The notes under the pieces: generated by a model
Database searches by the model: none
What the model saw: only the letters and a program-made list of their open reading frames with translations
What the model was told of the DNA's origin: nothing
Made by a program: the position numbers and the translations under genes
Assembly (NCBI GenBank): GCA_016802295.1
Contig: JAESIW010000137.1
Coordinates: 1,603,318 to 1,667,317 of the forward strand
Length of the DNA stretch: 64,000 nucleotides
Source: Brachionus rotundiformis
Taxonomy: Eukaryota; Rotifera; Eurotatoria; Ploima; Brachionidae
Reading direction: 5' to 3'
Shown here: piece after piece, positions 35,353-45,617 of the stretch
How positions within the stretch are numbered: the stretch's first letter is position 1
Layout: every line of letters starts with the position of its first letter

Positions 35353-35610
35353 TTGATATAAAATAATTTTTTTTTAAAGATTTTTTTTGAAAGAATTAGA
35401 ATAATTATACTTTAATTTTGATTTTAAAAAAGTGCAAAAATAAATTATTAAATTTGAAAATTTTTCATTATCTAATTATGTAATTTTACAAAATAAATCC
35501 TCAACAATTTCAAAAGTTAAATTAAATTAAATGCCATCAAAAATGATATAAATTTAGTTCGAATCACCAATTTTCAATAAAATTCTCCAAATTTAAAAAA
35601 AAAAACACTT
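35353..35610. other. Intergenic upstream of SEH1
   Basis: AT-rich; presumed SEH1 promoter. No specific site recognised. Confidence 0.3.
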
Positions 35611-36430
35611 TTATTTTTCAATTGATACCAAATTGATTAAATTGAAAATTCTATTTATTGCTTCAATGACCCATCTAAATTTTGCTTTTGTTCTTGAATT
35701 GTTTGCCTGTTGACTAGTAAATTTTTGCTGATTTTTAGCAAAAAATTCTGGCATCTTGGCAATAAATTCCTTTTTTTCTAAAAATTGCGTGGCATCTCTG
35801 AATCCTCTTTCCACCAAAAAAATATCGCCACCAATTGAAGATCAACATCAATCTTAAAACACTATTGTATTATCTTATTATTTAAGGTAGCGTTGCGGAA
35901 TGACCCATATGCGTTTATAAATATACAATATGTGGTACAAAATATAAAAGGCTTAACAAGAGATCTTTTTTCTGATAAGAATTTGATTTTCTTTGTAAAT
36001 TATTATTACTTCTTTTATGGCAATAAATATTTGTTCCCTAGAAAGAGAAGATTTGATTTTATTTAAGAAGAAAATAAATTTTAAATCTCACCATCAGCAA
36101 TTACAACCAGTTGTTTACCGGAAACCAAAAAAAGTTCTTTTTTACCAATTCATTTCTATTATGAAGGTTACAATCAGAGAACTTTGGCACAAAAAAATTG
36201 GAATAAGTTTTTTCTAACCTGGTCACTCACATCTGTTCTTTTATCTAATTAAAAATGGGCCTTAATCGCTCTTTGATTTAAACCAGTCTTCAGCCAAAAA
36301 AGATAAATAGCCAGAGCTTGAGATTTGGTCTTATTGGTGAATTTTTCATATAACATAAATGCCAATTGATAATCTTGAATTCTTTTTTGACAAAACCAGT
36401 TGTTTCTTTACATGGATCTTCATCAACTTT
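35611..36430 (-). mobile_element. Decayed DDE_Tnp_4-type (Harbinger-superfamily-like) transposase
   Basis: Read on the minus strand, scattered frames reproduce the order of this transposase type. First come SQALAIYLF and LKTGLNQRAIKAHF (N-terminal helical region, two frames). Then KQLVVIADG (first catalytic Asp), then GTNIYCHKRSNNNLQRKSNS and YQKKD. Last is LVERGFRDATQFLEKKEF...FAKMPEFFAKNQQKFTSQQAN, SRTKAKFRWVIEAIN (second Asp region and end). Frameshifts and stops separate the parts, so it is dead. The last 68-codon piece is the only sizeable intact frame. No terminal inverted repeats found. Confidence 0.7.
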
Positions 36431-36799
36431 TTACTTAATTTTTTTTAAAAACCTAAAAACTTTTCAAACTAGAGCGTTTAAATGAAGGCGTTCGGACATT
36501 CGGACGAATCCTGGGGTTTTCCCCTTAATTAAACATTTAATAAATAAATAAAATTATACTTAATAGGATTTTTTTATTGCAGTTTATCAATTAAAAAAGG
36601 AAGATTTTTTAAATTAAATTTTTTCTAATAAAGAATAAAAAATTATCATTTATTTTCATTTATTCAATTTTGGTCGTTTCAGCGTAATGACATTCGTCAA
36701 GATCAGAAAGTCTTTTTAAAAGAGCCCAATGTATCTTTAGGCGACTTCAAAAGAGGTATTTCCCGAGAGATTTTAGGACTGAAAGTTGTAAAGCAAAAA

Positions 36800-37240
36800 T
36801 TCTTTTGGTAAAACTTTCTTTTTCGTTCAACGCACACCGAAGGCAACGCAAGCGTCAACATCGACTCGATTAGAAAAGAGAAAGCGAGGAAGACCTCAAA
36901 AAAAAGTAAAGGAAGTAGAAAACACAATACATGAAGTAGATATAATAGATAAAGAACGCTGTAAGAATCATATAAGGATAGTGAATCAATGTGAGTGTAA
37001 CATTTTTCAACATTTCGTAGATACTCTTTAAGCATTATTCGTCTAAATGATGGCAATTGGCGTTTGAGCACATGTACTTGTCCATTGTGGTTTAAACATT
37101 ACATATGCAAGCGCATCAGAGAAATTGCCTATCGAGGAAGCTTATTTAAAGAATTTCCAAAAGAAGTCTAGACAATAGGACTTGGTCAAGTTGCGAGCGT
37201 TGGACGACCACGTAATCTGTTAAAAAATAAAGGCTTAATA
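36800..37240 (+). mobile_element. MULE-type transposase relic (AT-hook and SWIM zinc finger)
   Basis: Two plus-strand pieces. The first (from about 36827) reads RTPKATQASTSTRLEKRKRG then RPQKK, an AT-hook (KRGRP). The second (37049-37240) reads DGNWRLSTCTCPLWFKHYIC followed by KRIREIAYRG, the CxCx(n)CxH-type SWIM finger of MULE transposases with the His replaced by Arg, then a stop and a second GRP motif (SVGRPRN). The catalytic DDE part is not recognisable. Dead fragment. Confidence 0.6.
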
Positions 37241-38157
37241 TTTTTATTATACTTTCTTTGATTTTAATTTTTTTACTTGATAAATTTATTTTATTTTATA
37301 TTGACAAATATAAAAACTAATTTAAAAAGCATTTATTTAAATGACATTTTTTTTTAAATTGACACTAGTATAACTAACGAACTATCTAATTTTAATTAAC
37401 AAATATTTGCTTTTTGATTGACATACATATATATTAATCGACAAAATATCATATTTAAAAAACAACTTTTCTTGAAGTAATAAAATTGAGACCGGGAAAT
37501 TTTTTTTTTTTTTACAACCACCCATTACGCTAATTTTTTCTCCCATTTTTGAAAATTAAAAAAGATATTTTTGATAAACATAGGTTTTTCAATGTAAATT
37601 TTTACAAAATTCGGGAAATTTAATTTTATTTGAGAATTTTTTTTTATTAAATTTTTTAAAATATTGATTAATTTTCTATAATTAAATTGAAAATTGAATT
37701 CCTATATTAAGTGTTATATAAAAACTTTCTTTTAGAAAAAATTAAAAATAAAAAATTCTTTTAGGCCTTTTTTCGATCTTTTGCGTTTGACTTATTTAAC
37801 TACTTTGCTCTTCTTCTAACTCTTCTCTCCCTTGAAATATTTCACAAAAAATATAAAAATATGAAAATTTAAATATTTTAAATTTTTATTTGATTTAAAA
37901 TCATTTTTCAAATTTTGTCAACCAAATATCTTAATACCACAACTAATCCATAATATTAAAATATAATTATTTCTATTTATATACACAATAGTTTTCCCAT
38001 CAAATATAAAATTATTTAAATAAATAAAGTTAAAGATAAACTTAATTGAATAAAACAAAACATTTTTTATATTGACTTCACACTTTTATTAAATAAGATA
38101 AGATTTTTGATTCTTCGATAAAAAAGATAAAAGAATAATATTTGACCTCAAATACAT
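37241..38157. other. Intergenic AT-rich DNA
   Basis: No gene supported. Around 37760-37850 the minus strand briefly encodes a basic/acidic stretch (KRKRSKK), perhaps another transposon scrap. A run of 14 or more T lies at about 37500. Confidence 0.35.
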
Positions 38158-38345
38158 TCTGCACTATAAATAATCACAAGTTGCACTATAATATTTATAT
38201 GCACTTTATTAATCAAGGCTGCACTTTAAATGACATTCTTACACTATTATATTCTTTAATAAGCACTAATATAATTTTTATTTTGCACTAAAATAATTTA
38301 GTGCTTAAACTTAGTTATTAAGCACTATTAAGCACATTTTGTGAT
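38158..38345. repeat. Cluster of GCACTA/GCACTT iterons
   Basis: At least nine copies of a GCACT(A/T) hexamer or its close variants occur in under 200 bp, spaced roughly 15-35 bp, mostly in one orientation with one inverted copy (TAGTGC near 38300). The cluster ends 20-40 bp before the transposase-like frame that starts near 38366. It could be a subterminal binding-site array of that transposon. Confidence 0.55.
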
Positions 38346-38365
38346 AATGGAAAATAAAAATCTAG

Positions 38366-38569
38366 TTGATAAATTTAGTAAAAATGGGCATTTTATCTTA
38401 CCGTTGTTGTGAAAAATGTGACGCTGATGTAAAATTAGTAGTTAGAAAACGTAACGAAAATGGAAACGAATTATTATCTTTAAGATTCACTAATGGTAAA
38501 TGCCAAAAGTACCGCAGAGGAGAGTGGGGATTAATGCTACATAAGAAAAAAAGCCATCGGAGAAAATAA
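38366..38569 (+). mobile_element. Merlin / ISXO2-like transposase N-terminal fragment
   Basis: A 67-codon frame. From the second Met (38384) it reads GILSYRCCEKCDADVKLVVR and FTNGKCQKYRRGEWG. It resembles the zinc-ribbon that opens ISXO2/IS1595/Merlin transposases (CxxC ... WRCxxxxC ... RxGSWF). Here the expected WRC is LRF, and the frame ends soon after, so the catalytic domain is absent. A short (ACTTAG)n-like tract follows at 38622-38643. Confidence 0.5.
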
Positions 38570-40536
38570 TTGGATAATTTTATAATAATTTTTTTAAACA
38601 TAACTGATTGATTAATTAGAATTAGACTTAGACTTAGACTTGGAATAAAATAAAATAAAACTATGTAAAAACTTTTTTAGATAAGATAATTGACATGTGA
38701 ATTAGAATTAGAATTATTTTTCCGAAAACATATATTTTGTTTGATTTAATAAATTTATTCTTGGTTGAATATATTCGTTTAATTTTTATTAAATTTGTTG
38801 TGAATTTACAAAATTAGTTATATTAAATATTATAAGTCATTTTTTTTATAAAAGAACAATACATAATAAAAATACAAAAGTTTCGTGTTTTGTCTATTAT
38901 GTTAAATATTAATATTAAAAAAATAATGAAATGGTCTTCGTTTAAACCCTCAAATTGGGAAAATAAAATTTTTTAGGTTTTTACAAAAATGGATTTATGA
39001 ATTATTAAAAAAATAGGTTTTTACAAAAATAGATTTATGAATTATTACTAAAATGATAAAATGTCGAAAATTTTACATTTTCATATTTTTATATTTTTAT
39101 ATTTTTTGTGCATATCTCAAAAAAATTAATAAAAAAACTTCAAAAATTTTCTGAAACAATGCCCAAAAAATACAAAAATCTGAAAATTTAAAAATGTCAA
39201 ATTTTCAACAATTTGCCACAAAAATAGCTTTAGTGTTTGAATTTAATTTTGCTCTAGTCCGTGGAACCGTGATCTTTTTTTCGATATAAGAGAGACTTTG
39301 ACAATTTTATTTAATAAGTTTGAACTTGATTCATTTTTTTCGTAAAATGGTGAGTAGTCTTTTTCACATCTTTTACCATAAAATCCCTTAAATAAAAATT
39401 ATTTTTTGGATTATAGATATTTTTTTTGGCAAATGGTTAAGTGATTTTAATTCTACTAAAAATTACGTTATTCAAAAAAAAAACACATCTAAATTAATTT
39501 AAAATAAAATTTAAAGATGAAAAATTGTTTTAAAAAATTTCAAGTACTTAATTTCCAATTTGAATTGGAAATTTTTAAGAAGATAGGTTCTTCTAATGTA
39601 ATGGATAGCTGCAGTTAGAAAAAAATACTTTGTTGCGTCTTTTTAACCATAAATAATAACTTTATTTTCTTTTTTTAGGTAAACAAAATCAAAAATCAAT
39701 TTAAATCTTACTAAAACTTTACTTTTTATCTTTTGTCTACTTCAGATAAATTATTTTAGGTAAAAAAGATGCAATAAAGTATTTTTCACTATAGGATTTT
39801 TTAAATATATTTTATTTTAGTGAATTTCAATTTATCAAAATAGAATTTTTTAGTTTTTTTTTTCTTAATCAAGCTTTAATAGACGTATTTATATTTAATT
39901 TAGAATTGTTTTAAAATTTAAATATGAGAATTTTTATTAAAATTAACAGGCTTTTTTCATTTAACTTACTTTCGAACATTCACAAGCAACAATATCCCGA
40001 TAAATTAAAATAGTACCTTAAAAATATTTTAAATGATAAAAAGCTTTTATTTGAATACCATAAAAATTAAATAAAATACCACTTGATTAAAAAAAATTAA
40101 TCAAATGCTTGAATATTTTTTTCTATTTATTAGAAAACTTAAATTATTTTAATCGATCATTTAATTAAAAATTCAGTCCATATTTTTAAAAACTATTTTT
40201 TATTATTCTTTAAATATTTTGGATAAGTTGTGGTATTCTATTTAAAATCTTAGATATTAAATTGAAAATTTGAAAAAGATCCTTTAATTAAAGTCTAATT
40301 ACCTCCATTTTCACAATAAAATTCTTCAAAATTTTCTTGTTTCATACAAAATTTTTGTTCAAAAGAAAATAAAAAAAAAATTCCTAACAACAGAATATTC
40401 ATTTTTTTTAATAAAGTGGTAGAAGAAAAAAATTCAAATGAATTTTAAATGATATCTTATAGCGTTTAGATTGTTTTTTATATGAAATTATAAGAAAAAA
40501 ATTCAATTTTTTTAATTTCTTAATTTTTTTCGATTG
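38570..40536. other. Intergenic AT-rich DNA with a tandem repeat
   Basis: Nearly 2 kb without a supportable gene. It contains a 40-bp tandem duplication (units starting 38975 and 39015, one mismatch over the first 33 bases). A less AT-rich patch at 39250-39300 has no frame. Confidence 0.45.
38975..39047. repeat. 40-bp tandem duplication
   Basis: AGGTTTTTACAAAAAT is followed by GATTTATGAATTATTA after one variable base (G or A). Two copies with a 40-bp period; the second copy is incomplete at its 3' side. Confidence 0.8.
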
Positions 40537-40585
40537 TTTATCTTATCAAATTTTATTAAAGTTTAATAAAATTTGATAAGATAAA
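40537..40585. repeat. Perfect inverted repeat, 24-bp arms, 1-nt centre
   Basis: The arm 40537-40560 (starting TTTATCTTATCAAATTTT) is the exact reverse complement of 40562-40585, separated by a single G. It lies 88 bp beyond the CIAO2B stop codon, on that gene's 3' side. In RNA it would fold as a long AU hairpin, in DNA as a cruciform. It may be a 3' processing or termination element, or a palindromic mini-insertion. Confidence 0.9.
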
Positions 40586-40672
40586 TGACTTATTTAATTA
40601 TCAATAGGATTTTTATTAGTAAATTTGATTCAAAATTGAAAAATTTTTTATTCAACAATATTTGATAAAAAG

Positions 40673-41140
40673 CTAATTGTACTCGTCTTCTAAGCACCTG
40701 TTGACCACTTGCAATAAGTTCATATTTTCCAGCGCAGCAGCAACTCTTTCTTTATCTGCGAGTTGTTTGTTTATGGCTGCTTCACTGGCATGCGTGCCTG
40801 CTTTGATAGACACTTCAGTCTTGAAGTTAGATGGCAATGAACGTAATAATTTGACTTTAATCGATAAACCTATCAATGTAGCCATGCTACAGTGAGGTAT
40901 TGTCGGGGTGAATTCGACTTTGCATGTAGAAATCTTGTGATCTATCTTTACCGAGTCAATATCAAGAACATTAAGCTCCTCTAGAGTCAAGGGATGCTCT
41001 GGATCCTGTAGATTTCGAATCATATCAAAAACCTCTCTCTCATCGATCATGTCCTCATAATTGTTATCATAGTCGGTTTCAGACACTTTTCTTTCTTCCA
41101 AACGCTGGTAAACCGATGGGTTAACGTTTTCGACAACCAT
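40673..41140 (-). CDS. CIAO2B: Cytosolic Fe-S assembly factor CIAO2B (MIP18/FAM96B)
   Basis: A subunit of the CIA targeting complex, which inserts Fe-S clusters into cytosolic and nuclear proteins. Single exon, 155 aa (human 163). It has the MIP18 core: EREVFDMIRNLQDPEHPLTL, EELNVL, KVEFTPTIPHCSMATLIGLS with the reactive Cys84, KVKLLRSLP, and a C-terminal block ending NLLQVVNRCLEDEYN. The lack of introns contrasts with most neighbours. It is isolated: the next genes on either side are several kilobases away or transposon-derived. Confidence 0.96.
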   Translation of the reverse strand: MVVENVNPSVYQRLEERKVSETDYDNNYEDMIDEREVFDMIRNLQDPEHPLTLEELNVLDIDSVKIDHKISTCKVEFTPTIPHCSMATLIGLSIKVKLLRSLPSNFKTEVSIKAGTHASEAAINKQLADKERVAAALENMNLLQVVNRCLEDEYN

Positions 41141-41904
41141 TTTCTAAATTTTTGTTTTTGTGCTTTTTAGACAAAATTAAGAATTAAATTATTTTTTGAA
41201 AAATTATAATTTTGCTCACGCAATTTGTACACCCATCAAATAGAAAAATTATTACAAAACAGGCAATAAAATTTTATGTTTTTAAATCTATCCTCAAAAA
41301 TTAAAGAATACTGGACAATTTGATAAAAAATCTAAATTTTTAATTGTTTAGAAATATTTATTTAATTTTTACTTTGACAATTTAAAAGTTTGAAATCTTT
41401 TAAAAAACAAGTCTAAAAGAACTTCTTTAGTTTCCTCGTTTTAAATAAATAATTATTTCACAAATTCAAAAATTAGATAAATTTTAAGGAGCAAAATACT
41501 ATGTGATATAAAATAAAAAATAAATGATGATAAATGACGTCTTGATTCAAATGTTAATATCTAAGGATTGAAATTAGGAGAGATTTGCATTTTTACTTTG
41601 TTTTAGACACTTAAATAAGGTAAAGAAAATTTTTTTTCCTCGTCAACGGTCCAATGGCATGCAGGTACTGGGGGGTCCTGAACAGCTAAATATCCTATTT
41701 TATACACGGTAAGATATATTTTTAGCAGAATAAACAAACTAATATTATTTTTTGATTCCTCACTATTACTAAACAGAAAAATAATTGTTATCATAAAACG
41801 AGATAAGCCTAATCTATTATTAATTTATATCTTATATGATTATATAAAATTAAGAATTGAAAATTTTTAATCTTTCATTTATGAAAGTAACTTTTTAGTA
41901 AAAA
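41141..41904. other. Intergenic with a small coding-like island
   Basis: Around 41605-41705 the minus strand encodes KIGYLAVQDPPVPACHWTVD then EEKKFSLPYLSV-stop, in DNA noticeably richer in G+C than its surroundings. No family recognised; it may be the last exon of a lost gene or a transposon scrap. The rest is AT-rich. Confidence 0.3.
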
Positions 41905-42439
41905 ATGTTTTTTAAAAAAATTAAAATCAGTCGTTATAATGCATTAATAGTCTATTTGATTTTAATAAGCAGTATTTTTTTTTCAAAATTATTATTCAAA
42001 AGCATTGAAAAGGATATTACGCCAAATGAACAAAAAAACTATTCATCAAATTTATTAATACGATGTTTTAATGGAGGTTTTAAATTAGAGCTTAAGAAAT
42101 AAAAATCTGACTTATTTTTTTAAGGTATTTTGTTTTTGTCTGGAGATGAAATAAGCTGTTCTTGTCCAAAGGTAATTTTTATTTCACCTCATTTTTAAAC
42201 TTAAGATAATATTATGATATATAACTTGGATTATAATTATAAAATTAAATTTAAATCTTAAGGATTTTACAGGCGAATATTGTGAGAAAAGTATTTCAAA
42301 GCAAAACAGATATCAAGATGATAAGCAGCTAGAAGTGATTGTCTACTTTGTAAATTTGAATCAAGCGAATAAAAAAGAAAATATCAATTATGATAAATGT
42401 AAAGCAGAATCGTTTAAAGAAATAGTTTTTGATTTGTAA
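41905..42439 (+). CDS. Small membrane-anchored protein with a partial EGF-like domain
   Basis: Three exons: 41905-42076, 42125-42171, 42263-42439; 131 aa. After a basic start (MFFKKIKISRYN) a single hydrophobic helix (ALIVYLILISSIFFSKLLF) acts as signal anchor or signal peptide. The extracellular part then has the last four cysteines of an EGF-like module: CFNGG, then eleven residues, CSC, then PKDFTGEYCEK. The first two EGF cysteines are not visible, so the module is half-size or the upstream part is lost. The C-terminal 55 residues are polar with one more Cys. No partner or role can be inferred; it could be a remnant of a longer gene. Confidence 0.55.
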
Positions 42440-43318
42440 AAAATTTTTTAAAATATTTAAAAAATAAAAAAAAATTGACATAATTATTAATTTTAAACGA
42501 AGTAACCAAAGAAATTCTTTTTAACATCCTTTCAAAAAGATTTCAAACTCTTGAAATATCTTAAAGTAAAACTTAAATAAATGTTACTATATAATTTAAA
42601 TATTATTTCTTTAATAAATTACAACAGATTAAAATTGACCAAAAAACCAGCTAGGATCTATTAATCTGACTACTTATCATTTTTGAAGAACAAGAATCTA
42701 GCGTTCTATTATTATTGATCTTTAAAATAAAACTTGTAAACTAAAACAGTTTTGTTTATTTAAAAAAATTTTCATTTTTTTTTGTCAAATAAAATTTTCT
42801 GTAGAACAAATTATTGAAAATTCGCTCTGCTTTAGAGAAAATTGCTTCAAAATTCACTGTACCAGGAAAAGAATTATGGTAAAATTTTTGTTTACCAATT
42901 TGTGTCGAACCCTTTTGATTTTTTTTATCAAAATTCAACAAAAAAAAAAAACATGATCGTCTAAAATAACCGTGTGATTCTGAGAAAAGAATTAGATTAG
43001 AAACTCATAAAATCTAATCTTTTTATAAAATTAAAAAATAAATTAAGCTTATATTTACAATAAGCAAATGAATATAATAAATATAGACCTAGATTATTTT
43101 TTTCACTAAACATCGTCATTTTTTTAAAATTTCTCACAAAAAAAAATTAAAATCTAATAGAATAAGAAATTTTATATTTAATTCCAGGCTCCAGATTTTG
43201 GCTTGCATCCTCTTTTAAGTTTGCCACCAATCGTATTAAAACTGTTATCTATTTTACCTTTTTTTGGTGAATCAAATCAACTATTCCATTTTTGGAATAG
43301 TTTCGTATTTTTTTCATG
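42440..43318. other. Intergenic, with a degenerate minus-strand frame similar to the Tc1-element antisense ORF
   Basis: A minus-strand frame (42941-42756) contains KFYHNSFPGTVNFEAIFSKA followed by ER, resembling PGTVDIEKIISPTER in the neighbouring transposon. A second short minus frame near 43250-43185 ends NTIGGKLKRGCKPKSGAWN. Both look like remains of transposon-associated genes. No start or splice structure can be supported. Confidence 0.35.
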
Positions 43319-43384
43319 CAGTGCTGCTACGATACCTTGAATTCACCATATTTTACGTAAATTATGGTAATTTCACGATATTTT
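43319..43384 (+). repeat. Left terminal inverted repeat of Tc1 element
   Basis: 66 bp, exact reverse complement of 45618-45683; ends with the canonical Tc1 CAGTG. Confidence 0.93.
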
Positions 43385-43664
43385 TTTTTTTTTTGTTTAT
43401 TTATTTTAAATAGAAACACCTCTGTTCTTTCTGTTGGCGAAATTATCTTTTCAATATCTACTGTACCAGGGACCATATTAAGTGAATGGAAAGGATGCTT
43501 TTCATTTTCAATGTTGAACACAATTGCTAATGTTTCAATAAATTCTTCATCTTTTTTTTTTTAAAAGAAACCTGAATCTCTGATTCAGAATTACTCTCGC
43601 TTTCTTCTTCAACAGCGCGTTTATTTTTTGTTTGCTTTTTTTTTTCTTTTGGCTTATTCACCAT
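43327..43664 (-). pseudogene. Antisense ORF inside the Tc1 element, unknown family
   Basis: From the ATG at 43664 the minus strand reads MVNKPKEKKKQTKNKRAVEE and ESESNSESEIQVSF. After a run of 11 A (43551-43561) the continuation sits in another frame: DEEFIETLAIVFNIENEKHP, NMVPGTVDIEKIISPTERTE, VFLFKINK, ending in a stop inside the left inverted repeat. One extra A would fuse the two parts, so either a homopolymer indel (real or an assembly error) or decay is involved. The N-terminal part is Lys/Glu/Ser-rich. A similar PGTV-E-I-S-ER block occurs just outside the element. No known Tc1 element gene matches it. Confidence 0.4.
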
Positions 43665-44064
43665 TTCGAATAAATAGTTGGATATATTTTTTTATAGAAA
43701 AAATTTAATTTTTAAAATGTCTAAAACGAGTTTAAATAATAAGGATTTTACTAAGCTAGTTTTTTTAAAAAAACAGATCATGTTTCTTAAAAGAAAGAAT
43801 CTCAGTTTAAAAAAATAAGAAGATTTCTTAAGATCACTAATTCAAAAAATCTAATCCCCTCTATCAGAGTAATATTGATTTATTTATTGTGAAATTAAAG
43901 TGTATTAAAATTTTTTAAAGAAAATAAAAGGGAATTTAGCTAATTCAAATCAAAAAAAAATATTTAAAAAAAAGAAATTCAGCTTTGAATAAGTCAATAG
44001 TAGAATATATAAGAGTAATTTTATTTTAGTTTAACAGCAGAAAAAAATTAATTTTTGTTTACAG

Positions 44065-45065
44065 AAATGGACTGGAAAAAAAAATGGCTTAGTCACTTCT
44101 TCAGAGCTATCTTTTAAAATAAAGAAAAAATTCAGAATTACTTTAGGTAGTAGTGTAATCCGAAAATATAGATATAAACTAGGTAATTTATTTGCATCTA
44201 AAAAATATTTTTTATTTAAAAAAAAAATTATTTTTTAAAGGATATCGTTATCGTCGACTAAGAAAAGCTCCATTGTTAACCGAGTCACATAAGATCGAAA
44301 GACTTATTTGGTGCTTGAGACACAGAGAATGTAATTTCGAGGAATTCATTTTTGTAGACGAAACAATGATAAGAATATTTGAAAAACCAATATACCACTT
44401 AAGAATCCCGACTTCTTTTCCCAAATCTTTACCGAGTACCTCAAAATTTGATTGTAAATTAAATATTTGGGGTGGAATTTCCTGCAAAGGCCCAACTCAA
44501 TTCGCCGTAAATTCCTTCATTTTATTAAATTTAATTAATTTGTATAAAATTGAAAGGTATTTAAAGAAAACATGAATTCTGAACTTTATAGAGAGATTTT
44601 AGGGGATTTTTTATTACCGTTCGGTGCAAAAATGTATGATTTTAATTTCAAACTTCATCAAGACAACGATACAAAACATAGTTCAATTTTATGTCGAAAC
44701 TTTTTAAATTTAAATAGTATTAACTGGGTAAATTTAAAAACTATTTTCCAAAAAAAAATATAAATAAATCCTAATGAATAGATTAAATCTCCACCAAAAT
44801 CACCAGATTTAAATCCTATTGAACTAGTTTGGAACGACCTAAAGAACTTTGTTAGAAAAAGAGAGATTTTAAATGATTTGAACCTTTTTCAAGCAATTAA
44901 TGATTTTCAAAAAACTTTGACAGCTGAAAAATGTAAGAAATATATAAATCATCTTAAAAAAGTAAAAAAAAATATTAAAAATTTTATTATTTTCATTTTA
45001 TAATAATAAATTTCTAGGTGGTTGAGATTGTTATTGAAAGAAATGGTGACTGGTCAGATCATTAA
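44065..45065 (+). CDS. Tc1/mariner transposase (DD34E), multi-exon
   Basis: Five exons join in frame: 44065-44182, 44241-44506, 44557-44727, 44782-44961, 45018-45065. They encode a DNA-binding segment (FRITLGSSVIRKYRYKLGYR), the linker RKAPLLTESHKIERLIW, the first Asp in FVDETMI (codon 44357), NIWGGISCKGPTQFAVFKEN, the second Asp in HQDNDTKHSS (44662) and the Glu in KSPPKSPDLNPIELVWNDLK (44821). Exactly 34 residues lie between the second Asp and the Glu once the 54-nt intron is removed. The C-terminus ends VVEIVIERNGDWSDH. No stop or frameshift interrupts these exons. The first N-terminal exon(s) are unresolved: an ATG frame at 43717 (MSKTSLNNKDFTKLVFLKK) looks like a Tc1 start but soon meets a stop. 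Confidence 0.82.
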
Positions 45066-45617
45066 ATTTTGATTGTATATCTTTTTTTATAAAGCTGTTT
45101 ATAAATAATTTCTGTAAATAAGAAAATAATTTAACATTTTCATGTTTAATATTTACAAATACTGATTTGGGAAAACAAATAATTGTAAAATTTATTCCAA
45201 AAGGATCCACATTCAAAGAAGCTTGGGACAAGGCAGCCAACATTTAAAAGCAAAAAAAGCTAGAAAATAAAATTTATTTTGTAAATAATAATTAAATATT
45301 AATTTTTATAATTTGTTTAAAAAAAATTGAATAGAATAATAAAAAATCCATTTTTCTTTTTTTGTTGAATTTTTACCATTTTTTACTTTTTTTTACAAAA
45401 ATTTACCGAAATTTAGGTCAATTTTTGTAAGAAAAATTCATCAAATTTTTTTTTTTTCCGTTTTCAAAAATTCAAAAAAAAAAATTTTTTTTCATGAAAA
45501 TCGGTTTTTTTTCGAGAGATTTTGGAAATTTTTTTTTTCACTGAATTTTACAATAATTATCGGTATTTTACGATAATTACCCTTTTTTAGATTACCATAT
45601 TTTACGGTAAAAATGGT

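Noticed and set aside
36703..37071. 122-codon minus frame over the MULE relic
   Set aside because: Leu/Phe/Tyr-rich antisense of the AT-hook region; the plus strand carries the recognisable motifs.
43364..43564. Plus-strand frame MVISRYFFFFCLF...
   Set aside because: Phe/Ser-rich antisense of the Lys/Glu-rich minus frame in the Tc1 element; begins within the inverted repeat.
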